A stretch of DNA of 5,760 nucleotides, taken from the NCBI GenBank assembly GCA_050329415.1, contig JBHJOS010000013.1, positions 1 to 5,760 on the forward strand, in the 5' to 3' direction. Each line of letters begins with the position of its first letter. Positions within the stretch are counted from its first letter, which is position 1. This stretch comes from JANNOG01 sp050329415 (GTDB lineage: Bacteria; Actinomycetota; Actinomycetes; Actinomycetales; JBBAYJ01). A program made the translations under genes and the position numbers. Positions 1 to 5,579 of the stretch are shown in pieces. Below the pieces are notes generated by a model that was not told the origin of the DNA, ran no database searches, and saw nothing but the letters and a program-made list of their open reading frames with translations.

Positions 1-859
1 GGAACACGTAGCGCTGGTCGGTCCCGGCGAGGTTGAGGACGCCCTTGCTGCGGAAGATGTCGGCTCCCTTCTCGGCGAGCAGCTGACCCAGCCACTTGTT
101 GAGCCGCGGCACGTCGACCGTGCCGTCGATCTCGACACCCACGCTCGTGACGGACTGGTCGTGCTGGTGCTCGGCGTCCGGGTCGAGGAACTCGGGCTCG
201 TCGGCGAGCACGCGGTCGAGGTCGAAGGCGTGCACGTCGAGCACCTCGGCGAGGTCGACGTCGCACCGCACGGCGGGGGTGACGGGGACGCCTGCGTTGA
301 TCGCCCGGACCCGCGAGGTGACGAGGTCGACCTGGGCGTCGTCCACGAGGTCCCGCTTGTTGAGGATGATGCGGTCGGCGAACGCGACCTGCTCGACGGC
401 CTCGTTCTCGACCCCGTCCGGCTTGACCTCGTCGAGGTGCTCGAGGACGTGCCTGGCGTCGACGACGGTGACGATCGCGTCCAGGCGCAGCTGCGAGCGC
501 AGCGCGTCGTCCATGAAGAACGTCTGGGCGACGGGAGCCGGGTCGGCCAGGCCGGTGGTCTCGATGAGGATGGCGTCGAAGCGGTCCTTGCGCCGCATGA
601 GGGCGCCGAGGATGCGGATGAGGTCGCCGCGGACGGTGCAGCAGATGCAGCCGTTGTTCATCTCGAACACCTCCTCCTCGGCGTCGATGACGAGTGCGTC
701 GTCGACGCCGACCTCGCCGAACTCGTTCTCGATGACGGCGATCCGGCGACCGTGACGCTCGGTGAGAATGCGGTTGAGCAGCGTGGTCTTGCCCGAGCCG
801 AGGAACCCGGTGAGGACGGTCACCGGGATTCGGTCGTCAGCCTGCTGGTCAGTGGTCAT
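1..859 (-). CDS. COG0523 / CobW-family G3E GTPase, predicted zinc metallochaperone (3' end outside window)
   Basis: Predicted GTP-dependent metallochaperone of the COG0523 group, which includes Zur-regulated zinc-allocating members such as ZagA/YciC. The first 286 residues are visible; the end of the C-terminal domain lies beyond the left edge. Seen in the sequence: Walker A GFLGSGKTT (residues 18-26), ENEFGEVG (44-51), the metal-binding CxCC motif GCICC (70-74) that defines the family, ETTG (100-103) and the guanine-specificity motif NKRD (167-170). A short acidic/His linker with EHQHDQ precedes the CobW C-terminal domain, which starts near residue 235. The ATG at 859 is chosen because AGGAG (866-870) lies 6 nt upstream and the protein begins a few residues before the GTPase fold. 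It overlaps the upstream small gene by 11 nt, so the two are probably cotranslated. The Zur-like operator in front of the pair (1195-1211) argues for zinc rather than cobalt or nitrile-hydratase duty. The family is certain; the metal is inferred from context. Confidence 0.93.
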   Translation of the reverse strand, partial: MTTDQQADDRIPVTVLTGFLGSGKTTLLNRILTERHGRRIAVIENEFGEVGVDDALVIDAEEEVFEMNNGCICCTVRGDLIRILGALMRRKDRFDAILIETTGLADPAPVAQTFFMDDALRSQLRLDAIVTVVDARHVLEHLDEVKPDGVENEAVEQVAFADRIILNKRDLVDDAQVDLVTSRVRAINAGVPVTPAVRCDVDLAEVLDVHAFDLDRVLADEPEFLDPDAEHQHDQSVTSVGVEIDGTVDVPRLNKWLGQLLAEKGADIFRSKGVLNLAGTDQRYVF

Positions 860-1205
860 GGTCGTCTCCTGGAGCGTCGTCGGGGCGGACGAGGTCGACG
901 ACCATGGCGTCGTCGATCTCGGACAGGGGGTGGTGCAGCGTCCAGCGCCGCGGTGGCGTGCCCAGCACGGCGATCACCGTCTCGATCGGCGGGCAGCCGG
1001 GCTCCCGGCAGGCGAGCTGCTGCACCGTCACTGCGCTCTCGGGCGGCAGGGCGAGGTGACGGTGCACGAGGTCGGCGATCTCGGCGGCGCGCCGCCCCCG
1101 GGCGGGGTCGCGCGAGCCGGCGACCAGGGCGTCGAGAGGTCCGGACAGGGTGGGCTCCTGGCGTCGGGGTCGGGAGGGCACCAGTGAAGCGTTGTTGAGA
1201 ATCAT
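849..1205 (-). CDS. Small conserved-looking protein with CREPGC motif, partner of the GTPase
   Basis: A protein of up to 118 residues with no named domain that I can assign. Its core has an LACREPGCPPIET motif (residues 65-77, Cys66 and Cys71), then a hydrophobic strand, PPRRWTLHHP (84-93) and an acidic/His tail ending GDDHDH. From memory, small proteins with a similar C-x-EPGCPP-x-ET motif occur beside CobW-family GTPases; I could not verify this. The two cysteines plus His-rich tail could bind metal (inference). The 11-nt overlap with the GTPase implies one operon. The start is uncertain. The ATG at 1203-1205 lies in the centre of the Zur-like palindrome and has no visible ribosome site, so it would need an unusual or leaderless transcript. 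GTG at 1179-1181 (codon 9) and later GTG codons are alternatives. A longer in-frame extension to 1328 would put the operator inside the gene and is Arg/Ala-rich, so I reject it. No transmembrane segment or signal peptide is seen. Confidence 0.72.
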   Translation of the reverse strand: MILNNASLVPSRPRRQEPTLSGPLDALVAGSRDPARGRRAAEIADLVHRHLALPPESAVTVQQLACREPGCPPIETVIAVLGTPPRRWTLHHPLSEIDDAMVVDLVRPDDAPGDDHDH

Positions 1206-1211
1206 TTTCAA
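1195..1211 (-). promoter_or_regulatory. Predicted Zur operator of the small protein-GTPase operon
   Basis: On the minus strand this reads TTGAAAATGATTCTCAA, an 8-1-8 palindrome with one mismatched pair. It closely matches the actinobacterial Zur box pattern TGAnAAtnaTTnTCA. Its AT-rich content stands out in this GC-rich DNA. It overlaps the first possible start codon of the small gene, a position expected to block transcription initiation when Zur is zinc-loaded. I do not see a convincing -10/-35 pair around it. Confidence 0.85.
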
Positions 1212-1322
1212 GTCGAGTGACCTCCCGCGTCGCCTCCGTGGCGGGGCGTCCTCGACGTACTGGACGGTCCGGCGTCGAGCGGCTGTCTCGCCGTGATCTG
1301 GGGCCGCCGACGCGGCTGTGGT

Positions 1323-1344
1323 GATCATCGATAAATCGACGATC
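1323..1344. promoter_or_regulatory. 22-bp palindrome, copy 1 (candidate operator)
   Basis: Arms GATCATCGA and TCGACGATC flank a 4-nt centre TAAA, with one mismatch in nine arm pairs. It matches the copy at 1374-1395 at 20 of 22 positions. The length, the symmetry and the presence of two copies suggest a dimeric regulator's binding site. I do not recognise the regulator. Confidence 0.5.
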
Positions 1345-1370
1345 CGGAGGCGACACGCCGACGAACTTCA

Positions 1371-1398
1371 CGAGATCGTCGACAAATCGACGATCTCG
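1371..1398. promoter_or_regulatory. 28-bp perfect palindrome, copy 2 (candidate operator or hairpin)
   Basis: Perfect 12-bp arms CGAGATCGTCGA and TCGACGATCTCG flank CAAA. The inner 22 bp (1374-1395) repeat the element at 1323-1344. The offset between copies is exactly 51 bp, near five helical turns, so the two sites would face roughly the same side of the DNA. As RNA it would form a strong hairpin, but there is no U tract on either strand, so a canonical intrinsic terminator for the MFS gene is less likely than an operator. Confidence 0.55.
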
Positions 1399-1482
1399 CT
1401 CGGCCAGCGGGGGGGGGACGACGCTTCAGGCGGCGGTGGCCACGTCCGTCCGCGCGGTCGGCGTCGCTGTGCCATCGACGAA

Positions 1483-2553
1483 CTACCGCCACGCCGCCAC
1501 GGCTCCCAGCACCCCGAACGCGGCACAGCCCACGATCATCGACGGGTAACCCAGTGTCCCGGCCAGTGCCACCACGACGCCCGTCCACACCAACGAAATG
1601 ATCATCGAGGCGCTGGCCATCACGGTGTAGTCGGTCCCGGCGCTCGACCGGCGGCACAGGTCCATGCACACCGTGTACACGACGGTCGAGGCGGCGGCGT
1701 ACGTGGCCATCACGACGCACAGGGCGGCGACCGTCGGCGCCGTGGGAGCGATGCCCGACGCCAGCGGCAGCAGCAGCGGGATGGCCAGGGCCTGCCGGCG
1801 CGCGAAGACGATGAGTGCCCGGCGGCGTCCCCACCGCGCCACCAGCGGCCCGGCGACCAGGGCCCCGGCGATGGCGGCACCCCCGGCCACGACGTTGAGG
1901 ACGATCCCGACGGCTGTGAGGGACCACCCCGCATCGACGAGCATGGGCGTGACGAGACCGTAGGCGCTGGCGACGCCGCAGAAGAAGAGCGGCATGACGA
2001 CGAGGACCCAGCGGGCGACCCCCGGCCCCCGGAACACCGTGCCGAGCGCGGCGAAGCCCGCGGTGAAGTCGATGCGCTCGCCGGTCCCGCGGGGGGGTTC
2101 GGCGAAGCGGGCCACCTGGATCAGCGGCAGCGCGGTGGCCACAGCCAGCGTGACCAGTGCCGTAGCCCACCCCAGCTGGTCGTAGACGACGAGGACGACG
2201 CCCGCGCCCAGGACGTTTCCCAGGAAGCCGGCCGCGGTCTGGATGCCGTTCGCGGTCCCCCGATGGCCCGGATCGAGCAGCCGGACGGCGATCGCGTCGG
2301 CGGCGATGTCCTGGGTGGCGGAGAGCACGACGACGACACCGGCGACGAGGAACACCAGACCGCGGTCCGCCACCGGATCCACGGGCAGCAGCACGAGCAG
2401 GCCCAGGGCGTTGAGCGGCTGGAGCACGAGGACCCAGGCCCGGTAGTGACCCGACCGTCGCGGTCCGACGCGGTCGACCACCGGAGCCCAGAGGAACTTG
2501 AGGGCCCACGCCACACCGAGAGCGTTGACGAGGGCGATCTCCTCCAGCGGCAC
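1483..2553 (-). CDS. AmpG/RhtX-like MFS permease, lacking its first transmembrane helix
   Basis: Inner-membrane major facilitator related to the AmpG (muropeptide) and RhtX/FptX (siderophore) permeases; the substrate cannot be told from sequence. Seen: PLEEIALVNALG, then WALKFLWAPVVDRVG (the TM2-3 loop typical of the group), SATQDIAADAIAVRLL in TM4 and RGTANGIQTAAGFLG in TM5. About eleven hydrophobic helices are visible over 356 residues, whereas family members have twelve and are about 400 residues or longer. The first in-frame start is GTG 2551-2553. The family-like sequence (ILRDGG) continues upstream of it to about 2571 and then gives way to non-membrane sequence on the opposite strand of a TetR gene. 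TM1, a normal start and a promoter region therefore appear to have been lost. No internal frameshift is seen. It lies downstream of znuB on the same strand and might be reached by read-through. It is either a truncated pseudogene or a permease with an unusual start. Confidence 0.75.
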   Translation of the reverse strand: MPLEEIALVNALGVAWALKFLWAPVVDRVGPRRSGHYRAWVLVLQPLNALGLLVLLPVDPVADRGLVFLVAGVVVVLSATQDIAADAIAVRLLDPGHRGTANGIQTAAGFLGNVLGAGVVLVVYDQLGWATALVTLAVATALPLIQVARFAEPPRGTGERIDFTAGFAALGTVFRGPGVARWVLVVMPLFFCGVASAYGLVTPMLVDAGWSLTAVGIVLNVVAGGAAIAGALVAGPLVARWGRRRALIVFARRQALAIPLLLPLASGIAPTAPTVAALCVVMATYAAASTVVYTVCMDLCRRSSAGTDYTVMASASMIISLVWTGVVVALAGTLGYPSMIVGCAAFGVLGAVAAWR

Positions 2554-2569
2554 GCCCCCGTCCCGGAGG

Positions 2570-2840
2570 ATGGCGACCAGGGCGGGGCGCCCGCGCTGCG
2601 GCGGGAGCGGGTCGTCGACACGGCCGTCGCCATCGCCAGGAGCGAGGGGATCGGCGCCGTCAGCATGCGTCGAATTGCCGACGAGCTGGGCAGCGCCCCG
2701 ATGTCGCTGTACCGGCGCGTCGCGACCGCCACGACCTGCTGTTGGCGATGCTCGACGAGGTAGCCGGGGGCCTGGTGGTGCCGCCGCAGCTGCTGCTGGA
2801 CGGCGTGCTCGGGGGAGCGCGGGCGGAGACCCCCGGCTGA
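2570..2840 (+). pseudogene. TetR-family regulator remnant (two frameshifts, apparent internal deletion)
   Basis: Three consecutive reading frames spell one TetR-type N-terminus. Frame one from ATG 2570 gives MATRAGRPR. A missing base near 2595 moves it to LRRERVVDTAVAIA (from 2596), then the helix-turn-helix MRRIADELGSAPMSLYRRVA. A second missing base near 2724 moves it to RHDLLLAMLDEVAGGL (from 2727), running to TGA 2838-2840. One inserted base at each point restores the typical wording RPR-LRRER and YRRVADRHDLL. After EVAGGLVVPP the sequence goes straight to QLLLDGVLGGARAETPG, which resembles the far C-terminus of such proteins. Most of the ligand-binding domain is therefore missing (a full protein is about 200 residues). 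It presumably once controlled the head-to-head permease. The HTH assignment is firm; the deletion is inferred. Confidence 0.82.
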
Positions 2841-2842
2841 GG

Positions 2843-3775
2843 TCACCACGACGGGCCTTCCCGGACGCGTGGACGCCGTCGCCGACCTGACCCGATCAGG
2901 ACCGCGCCCTCGGGCTGACCGGGTGGGCGGGTCCGGGAGTGCAGCCGGACCAACGCCTGCCGCAGCCGGTCGCCCCGGCCCACCGCCGCACCCACGACCA
3001 GCAGGGCCACGGTGGACAGCGCGATGGTGGCGCCCGGCGGGGTTGCCAGGTGGTAGCTCAGCGTGAGCCCGCCGAGGGACGCGACGACGCCGAGGACCGC
3101 GGCGATGACCGTGATACCGGTGGTGGTCCGGCCCAGGAGTCGCGCGGTGTTGGCCGGCACGACGAGCATGGCGATCGCCATGAGCAGGCCGACCGTCCGC
3201 AGGCACACCGTGACCGTGAGGGTCACCAGGATCAGCATGACGACGTCGAGCAGCCCGACCCGGACCCCGACCTGGCGGGCGTGAACCGGGTCGAACGTCG
3301 ACAGCTCGAGGTCGCGGAAGCACACCAGCACCAGGCCGACGGCGACGGCCCCGATCACCAGGGTGAGCAGGAGCTGGGGCCGGGTCACGGCAGCGATCTG
3401 GCCGAACAGGAAGTGACTGATGTCGACCCCGAACCGGCCGGCGCTGATGAGCAGGACCCCGAGGGCGAACAGTGTGACCGAGCTGATGCCGATGGCTCCG
3501 TCGACGGCGATGGCCGGCTGGCGCCGAAGCGCCCAGATGCCGCCGGCCATGAGCAGGCCGGCTGCGAGCGCGCCGACCACGACGTCGACCCCGGCCAGGA
3601 AGGCCAGGGCGACACCGCCGAGGGTGCCGTGACTCATGGCGTCGCCGAGGTAGGTCATGCGGCGCAGCGCCACCCACACCCCGACCATCGGTGCCACGAC
3701 GCCCACCACGACCGCGACGACCGCGGCCTCCCGCATGAAGGTGAGGCTGTAGGGCTGGACCAGCCAGTCGATCAT
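2843..3775 (-). CDS. znuB: Zinc ABC transporter permease ZnuB (ABC-3 family)
   Basis: Membrane component of the high-affinity zinc importer, expected to act as a dimer with ZnuC and to receive zinc from ZnuA. The 310 residues are strongly hydrophobic with about eight to nine helices. The ABC-3 family hallmark is clear: ALRRMTYLGDAMSHGTLGG (residues 36-54), the cytoplasmic loop and helix contacting the ATPase. Later segments GLLMAIAMLVVPANTARLL (196-214) and the GGLTLSYHLATPPGATIAL region (235-253) are also characteristic of the family. ATG 3773-3775 overlaps the znuC stop in an ATGA arrangement, which fixes the start. The last about 35 residues after ALVRLHS are Arg/Pro/Gly-rich and make the protein slightly longer than usual. 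They end 2 bp from the tetR remnant's stop, so the tail may have been altered by the rearrangement there (inference). Confidence 0.93.
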   Translation of the reverse strand: MIDWLVQPYSLTFMREAAVVAVVVGVVAPMVGVWVALRRMTYLGDAMSHGTLGGVALAFLAGVDVVVGALAAGLLMAGGIWALRRQPAIAVDGAIGISSVTLFALGVLLISAGRFGVDISHFLFGQIAAVTRPQLLLTLVIGAVAVGLVLVCFRDLELSTFDPVHARQVGVRVGLLDVVMLILVTLTVTVCLRTVGLLMAIAMLVVPANTARLLGRTTTGITVIAAVLGVVASLGGLTLSYHLATPPGATIALSTVALLVVGAAVGRGDRLRQALVRLHSRTRPPGQPEGAVLIGSGRRRRPRVREGPSW

Positions 3776-4491
3776 GCTGCCAACGGTTCGGGTGCGGTGA
3801 ACACTCGTTCCATGGTGGCGACGTCGAGCCCCTCGGCCGCCGGCCGGTCCGCCACGACGGTCCCGTTGAGACCGATCACGCGGGCGAAGTGGCGGCGCAC
3901 CAGAGCCAGGTCGTGGGTCGCCACGACAACGGTGCGCCCCTCGGCGGCCAGCTCGCCGAGCAGGTCGAGCAGCGCCGACCTGGCCAGGGCGTCGACACCG
4001 GACAGGGGCTCGTCGAGGAGCAGGACGTCCGCCTCCTGCGTCAGCGCCCGGGCCAGCACCACCCGTTGCAGCTGCCCGCCCGAGAGTTCGCCCAGCAGCC
4101 GGCGCTCGCAGCGGGCCATGCCCACCCGCTCGACCGCGGTCCGGACGAGGGCTCGGTCGCCTGGGCCGGGTCGCCGCCAGGGTCCGAGGTGGCGGCGCCG
4201 GCCGGTGGCGACCAGGTGGCCGACCGTCATCGGGAAGGCCGGGTCGAAGCCGAGCCGCTGCGGCACGTACGCGACCCCCGGCGGCCGACCGTTCGCCACG
4301 GGTGCCAGGTCGACCGTGCCGGTGCGAGGCAGGAGTCCCGCGAGTGCCCGTTGCAGCGTGGTCTTGCCCGAACCGTTCGGCCCGACGAGCGCCGTCAGCT
4401 GCCCGGGGTGCAGATCGAGATCGACCCCGTGGACGACCAGTCGGCGGCCGTAGCGGACGGCGAGGTCGCGGACGACGACGCTGGGGCTCAC
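3772..4491 (-). CDS. znuC: Zinc ABC transporter ATP-binding protein ZnuC
   Basis: ATPase that powers zinc import through ZnuB. The 239 residues have all nucleotide-binding motifs in order: Walker A GPNGSGKTT (37-45), Q-loop at Gln78 in YVPQ, ABC signature LSGGQLQR (136-143), Walker B VLLLDEP with catalytic Glu161, D-loop SGVDA (164-168) and H-loop His193 in VVATHD. The GTG start at 4489-4491 is chosen because it overlaps the znuA stop in a GTGA arrangement. The open frame continues far upstream, but only as a shadow of znuA. Length and motifs are normal for the family, and nothing in the protein looks broken. The zinc assignment (rather than manganese) comes from the receptor gene and the upstream Zur-like operator. 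Confidence 0.94.
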   Translation of the reverse strand: MSPSVVVRDLAVRYGRRLVVHGVDLDLHPGQLTALVGPNGSGKTTLQRALAGLLPRTGTVDLAPVANGRPPGVAYVPQRLGFDPAFPMTVGHLVATGRRRHLGPWRRPGPGDRALVRTAVERVGMARCERRLLGELSGGQLQRVVLARALTQEADVLLLDEPLSGVDALARSALLDLLGELAAEGRTVVVATHDLALVRRHFARVIGLNGTVVADRPAAEGLDVATMERVFTAPEPLAA

Positions 4492-5465
4492 CCCCCGCAC
4501 CGCAACCCCGTGCTGAGCCGTTCCAGGTTGTCGCGCTGGAGGCTGAGGTACGTGGCGCCGGCGTCGATGTCCTCCTGGCTGATGGTCTCGATCGGGCTCA
4601 GCAGGTCGGTCGAGGCGCCGATCTCCTCGGCCACGGTCTGCGACAGGTCGGGCGGGAGCACGTCCTCGAAGAAGACCGTGGTGACGCTCTTCTCGCGGGC
4701 GGCGTTCGCGATGGACTCCAGCGTGCGCGGGTCGGGCTCCTCGTCCGGGGTGATCCCGGCGATCGAGAGCTGGGTGAGGCCGTAGTCGCGGGCCAGGTAC
4801 TCGAAGGCGCGGTGGCTGGTGACGATGACGGTGCTCTCGCAGTCGGCCAGGCCCTCGGCGAACTCCTGGTCGAGGCTGTCCAATCCGGCGATGAAGTCGG
4901 CCCCGGCGGCCTCGATGTCGGCTTCGGCATCGGGTGCCAGCCCGACCAGCGTCGTCGTGATCTCCTCGACCATGGTGGTGAACATCTGCGGCGACACCCA
5001 GGCGTGGGGGTCGAGGTCCCCGGGCAGCACCTCCCCGTCGACCTCGCCCCCGACGCCGGCCAACGGCGGCTGGATCGCAAGCAGCTCGACGACGTCGAGC
5101 AGGTTCACGGCGCGGACGTCCCCGTCGAGGCTGTCGACGACCTGTTCCACCTGGGGCTGGAAGCCCGACCCGAGGTAGATGACGGCGTCGGCGGACTCCA
5201 GGTCGCCGCGGGTCCGGGGCGTCAGCTCGAGGTCGTGCGGGCTGACGCCGGGTGGCGTGAGATCCACGACCTCGACGGCGTCCCCGGCGATGGCGCGGGC
5301 GGCGTCGGCGATGGGGAAGAAGCTCACGGCCACCGTCGCCCGGTCGCCCTCGCCCGCGGTGTCGGCGCTCTGCCCGGCGGCGCCGTCGGAGGTGTCCGCG
5401 CCGCACGCGGCGAGGACCAGGGACAGGGGGACGACCAGCGCCAGGGGGATGGTCCGCAGCGGCAT
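4488..5465 (-). CDS. znuA: Zinc ABC transporter substrate-binding lipoprotein ZnuA
   Basis: Cluster A-I metal receptor (ZnuA/TroA type), anchored outside the membrane, delivering zinc to ZnuB. It begins with a lipoprotein signal: Arg4, a hydrophobic stretch and the lipobox LAAC with Cys21 as the lipidated residue. A Ser/Asp/Gly-rich linker follows. Expected metal ligands are His77 (in GVSPHDLELTP), His154 (in LDPHAW) and His218 (in VTSHRAFEYLA). The fourth ligand would come from the acidic FFED segment (265-268) or nearby. A His at the third position, where manganese receptors commonly have Glu, favours zinc. The loop before His154 is short and acidic and lacks the His-rich stretch of many ZnuA proteins. 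Cys209 and Cys323 could form a disulfide (inference). The 325-residue length is normal. The ATG at 5463-5465 is supported by AAGGAG (5472-5477) with a 6-nt spacer. First gene of znuA-znuC-znuB. Confidence 0.94.
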   Translation of the reverse strand: MPLRTIPLALVVPLSLVLAACGADTSDGAAGQSADTAGEGDRATVAVSFFPIADAARAIAGDAVEVVDLTPPGVSPHDLELTPRTRGDLESADAVIYLGSGFQPQVEQVVDSLDGDVRAVNLLDVVELLAIQPPLAGVGGEVDGEVLPGDLDPHAWVSPQMFTTMVEEITTTLVGLAPDAEADIEAAGADFIAGLDSLDQEFAEGLADCESTVIVTSHRAFEYLARDYGLTQLSIAGITPDEEPDPRTLESIANAAREKSVTTVFFEDVLPPDLSQTVAEEIGASTDLLSPIETISQEDIDAGATYLSLQRDNLERLSTGLRCGG

Positions 5466-5564
5466 CTGGATCTCCTTGGGTTGGGCAGGCTGACCTGTTC
5501 GGCGGGGTCTCGAGAGGGGGAAGCGGTCCCGGTTGCCGCGGCCGGCGCCCCGAGCGCTCGCAAT
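5466..5564 (-). promoter_or_regulatory. znuA: znuA leader region with ribosome binding site
   Basis: A 99-nt stretch between the Zur-like operator and the znuA start. It carries the strong ribosome site AAGGAG at 5472-5477. It also has a 10-bp perfect palindrome CGAGCGCTCG at 5551-5560 directly beside CAATTG and the operator. I see no clear sigma-70 hexamers, and no attenuator or riboswitch structure that I can support. Confidence 0.5.
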
Positions 5565-5579
5565 TGAGAACGGTTCTCA
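5565..5579 (-). promoter_or_regulatory. Predicted Zur operator of the znuACB operon
   Basis: TGAGAACGGTTCTCA is a perfect palindrome with 7-bp arms and a 1-bp centre, fitting the TGAnAAnnnTTnTCA pattern of actinobacterial Zur boxes. It shares its half-site TGAGAA with the box at 1195-1211. It lies 99 nt upstream of the zinc receptor gene, where zinc-loaded Zur would repress the operon. It might also control a divergent gene beyond the right edge. Confidence 0.85.

Larger units (their letters stand above)
1212..1482. other. Intergenic region between the small gene and the MFS gene
   Basis: About 270 bp with no believable gene. It holds two related palindromes (listed separately) and a run of nine G at 1409-1417. 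The stretch 1212-1320, which should carry the promoter for the small protein-GTPase operon, shows no clear sigma-70 type -10 or -35 hexamer by eye. Confidence 0.6.

Noticed and set aside
762..776. TGAGAATGCGGTTGA inside the GTPase gene as a third Zur box
   Set aside because: Only the left half-site matches; the right half lacks TTnTCA, and the site is explained by the codons for R-I-L-T in the GTPase.
1206..1328. N-terminal extension of the small protein to ATG 1328
   Set aside because: It would place the Zur-like operator well inside the gene, and the extra 41 residues are Arg/Ala-rich without any visible motif.
1371..1398. Intrinsic terminator for the MFS gene
   Set aside because: The stem is strong, but no U tract follows on either strand, and a related 22-bp copy 51 bp away fits a paired operator better.
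1323..1398. CRISPR array
   Set aside because: There are only two units, each is internally palindromic, and a single 29-bp interval separates them, with no further repeats or cas genes.
1318..2763. Long plus-strand open frame over most of the permease region
   Set aside because: It is Arg/Gly/Asp/His-rich low-complexity translation antisense to a clean membrane protein. Only its last about 55 codons (the TetR helix-turn-helix) are meaningful, and they are annotated as the remnant.
2939..4453. Long plus-strand open frame opposite znuB and znuC
   Set aside because: Its composition is that expected of the antisense of high-GC genes, it has no recognisable domain, and it is fully covered by two well-supported minus-strand genes.
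4302..5567. Long plus-strand open frame opposite znuA
   Set aside because: It mirrors the znuA codon pattern and shows no motif. The minus-strand lipoprotein has a lipobox, metal ligands and a ribosome site.
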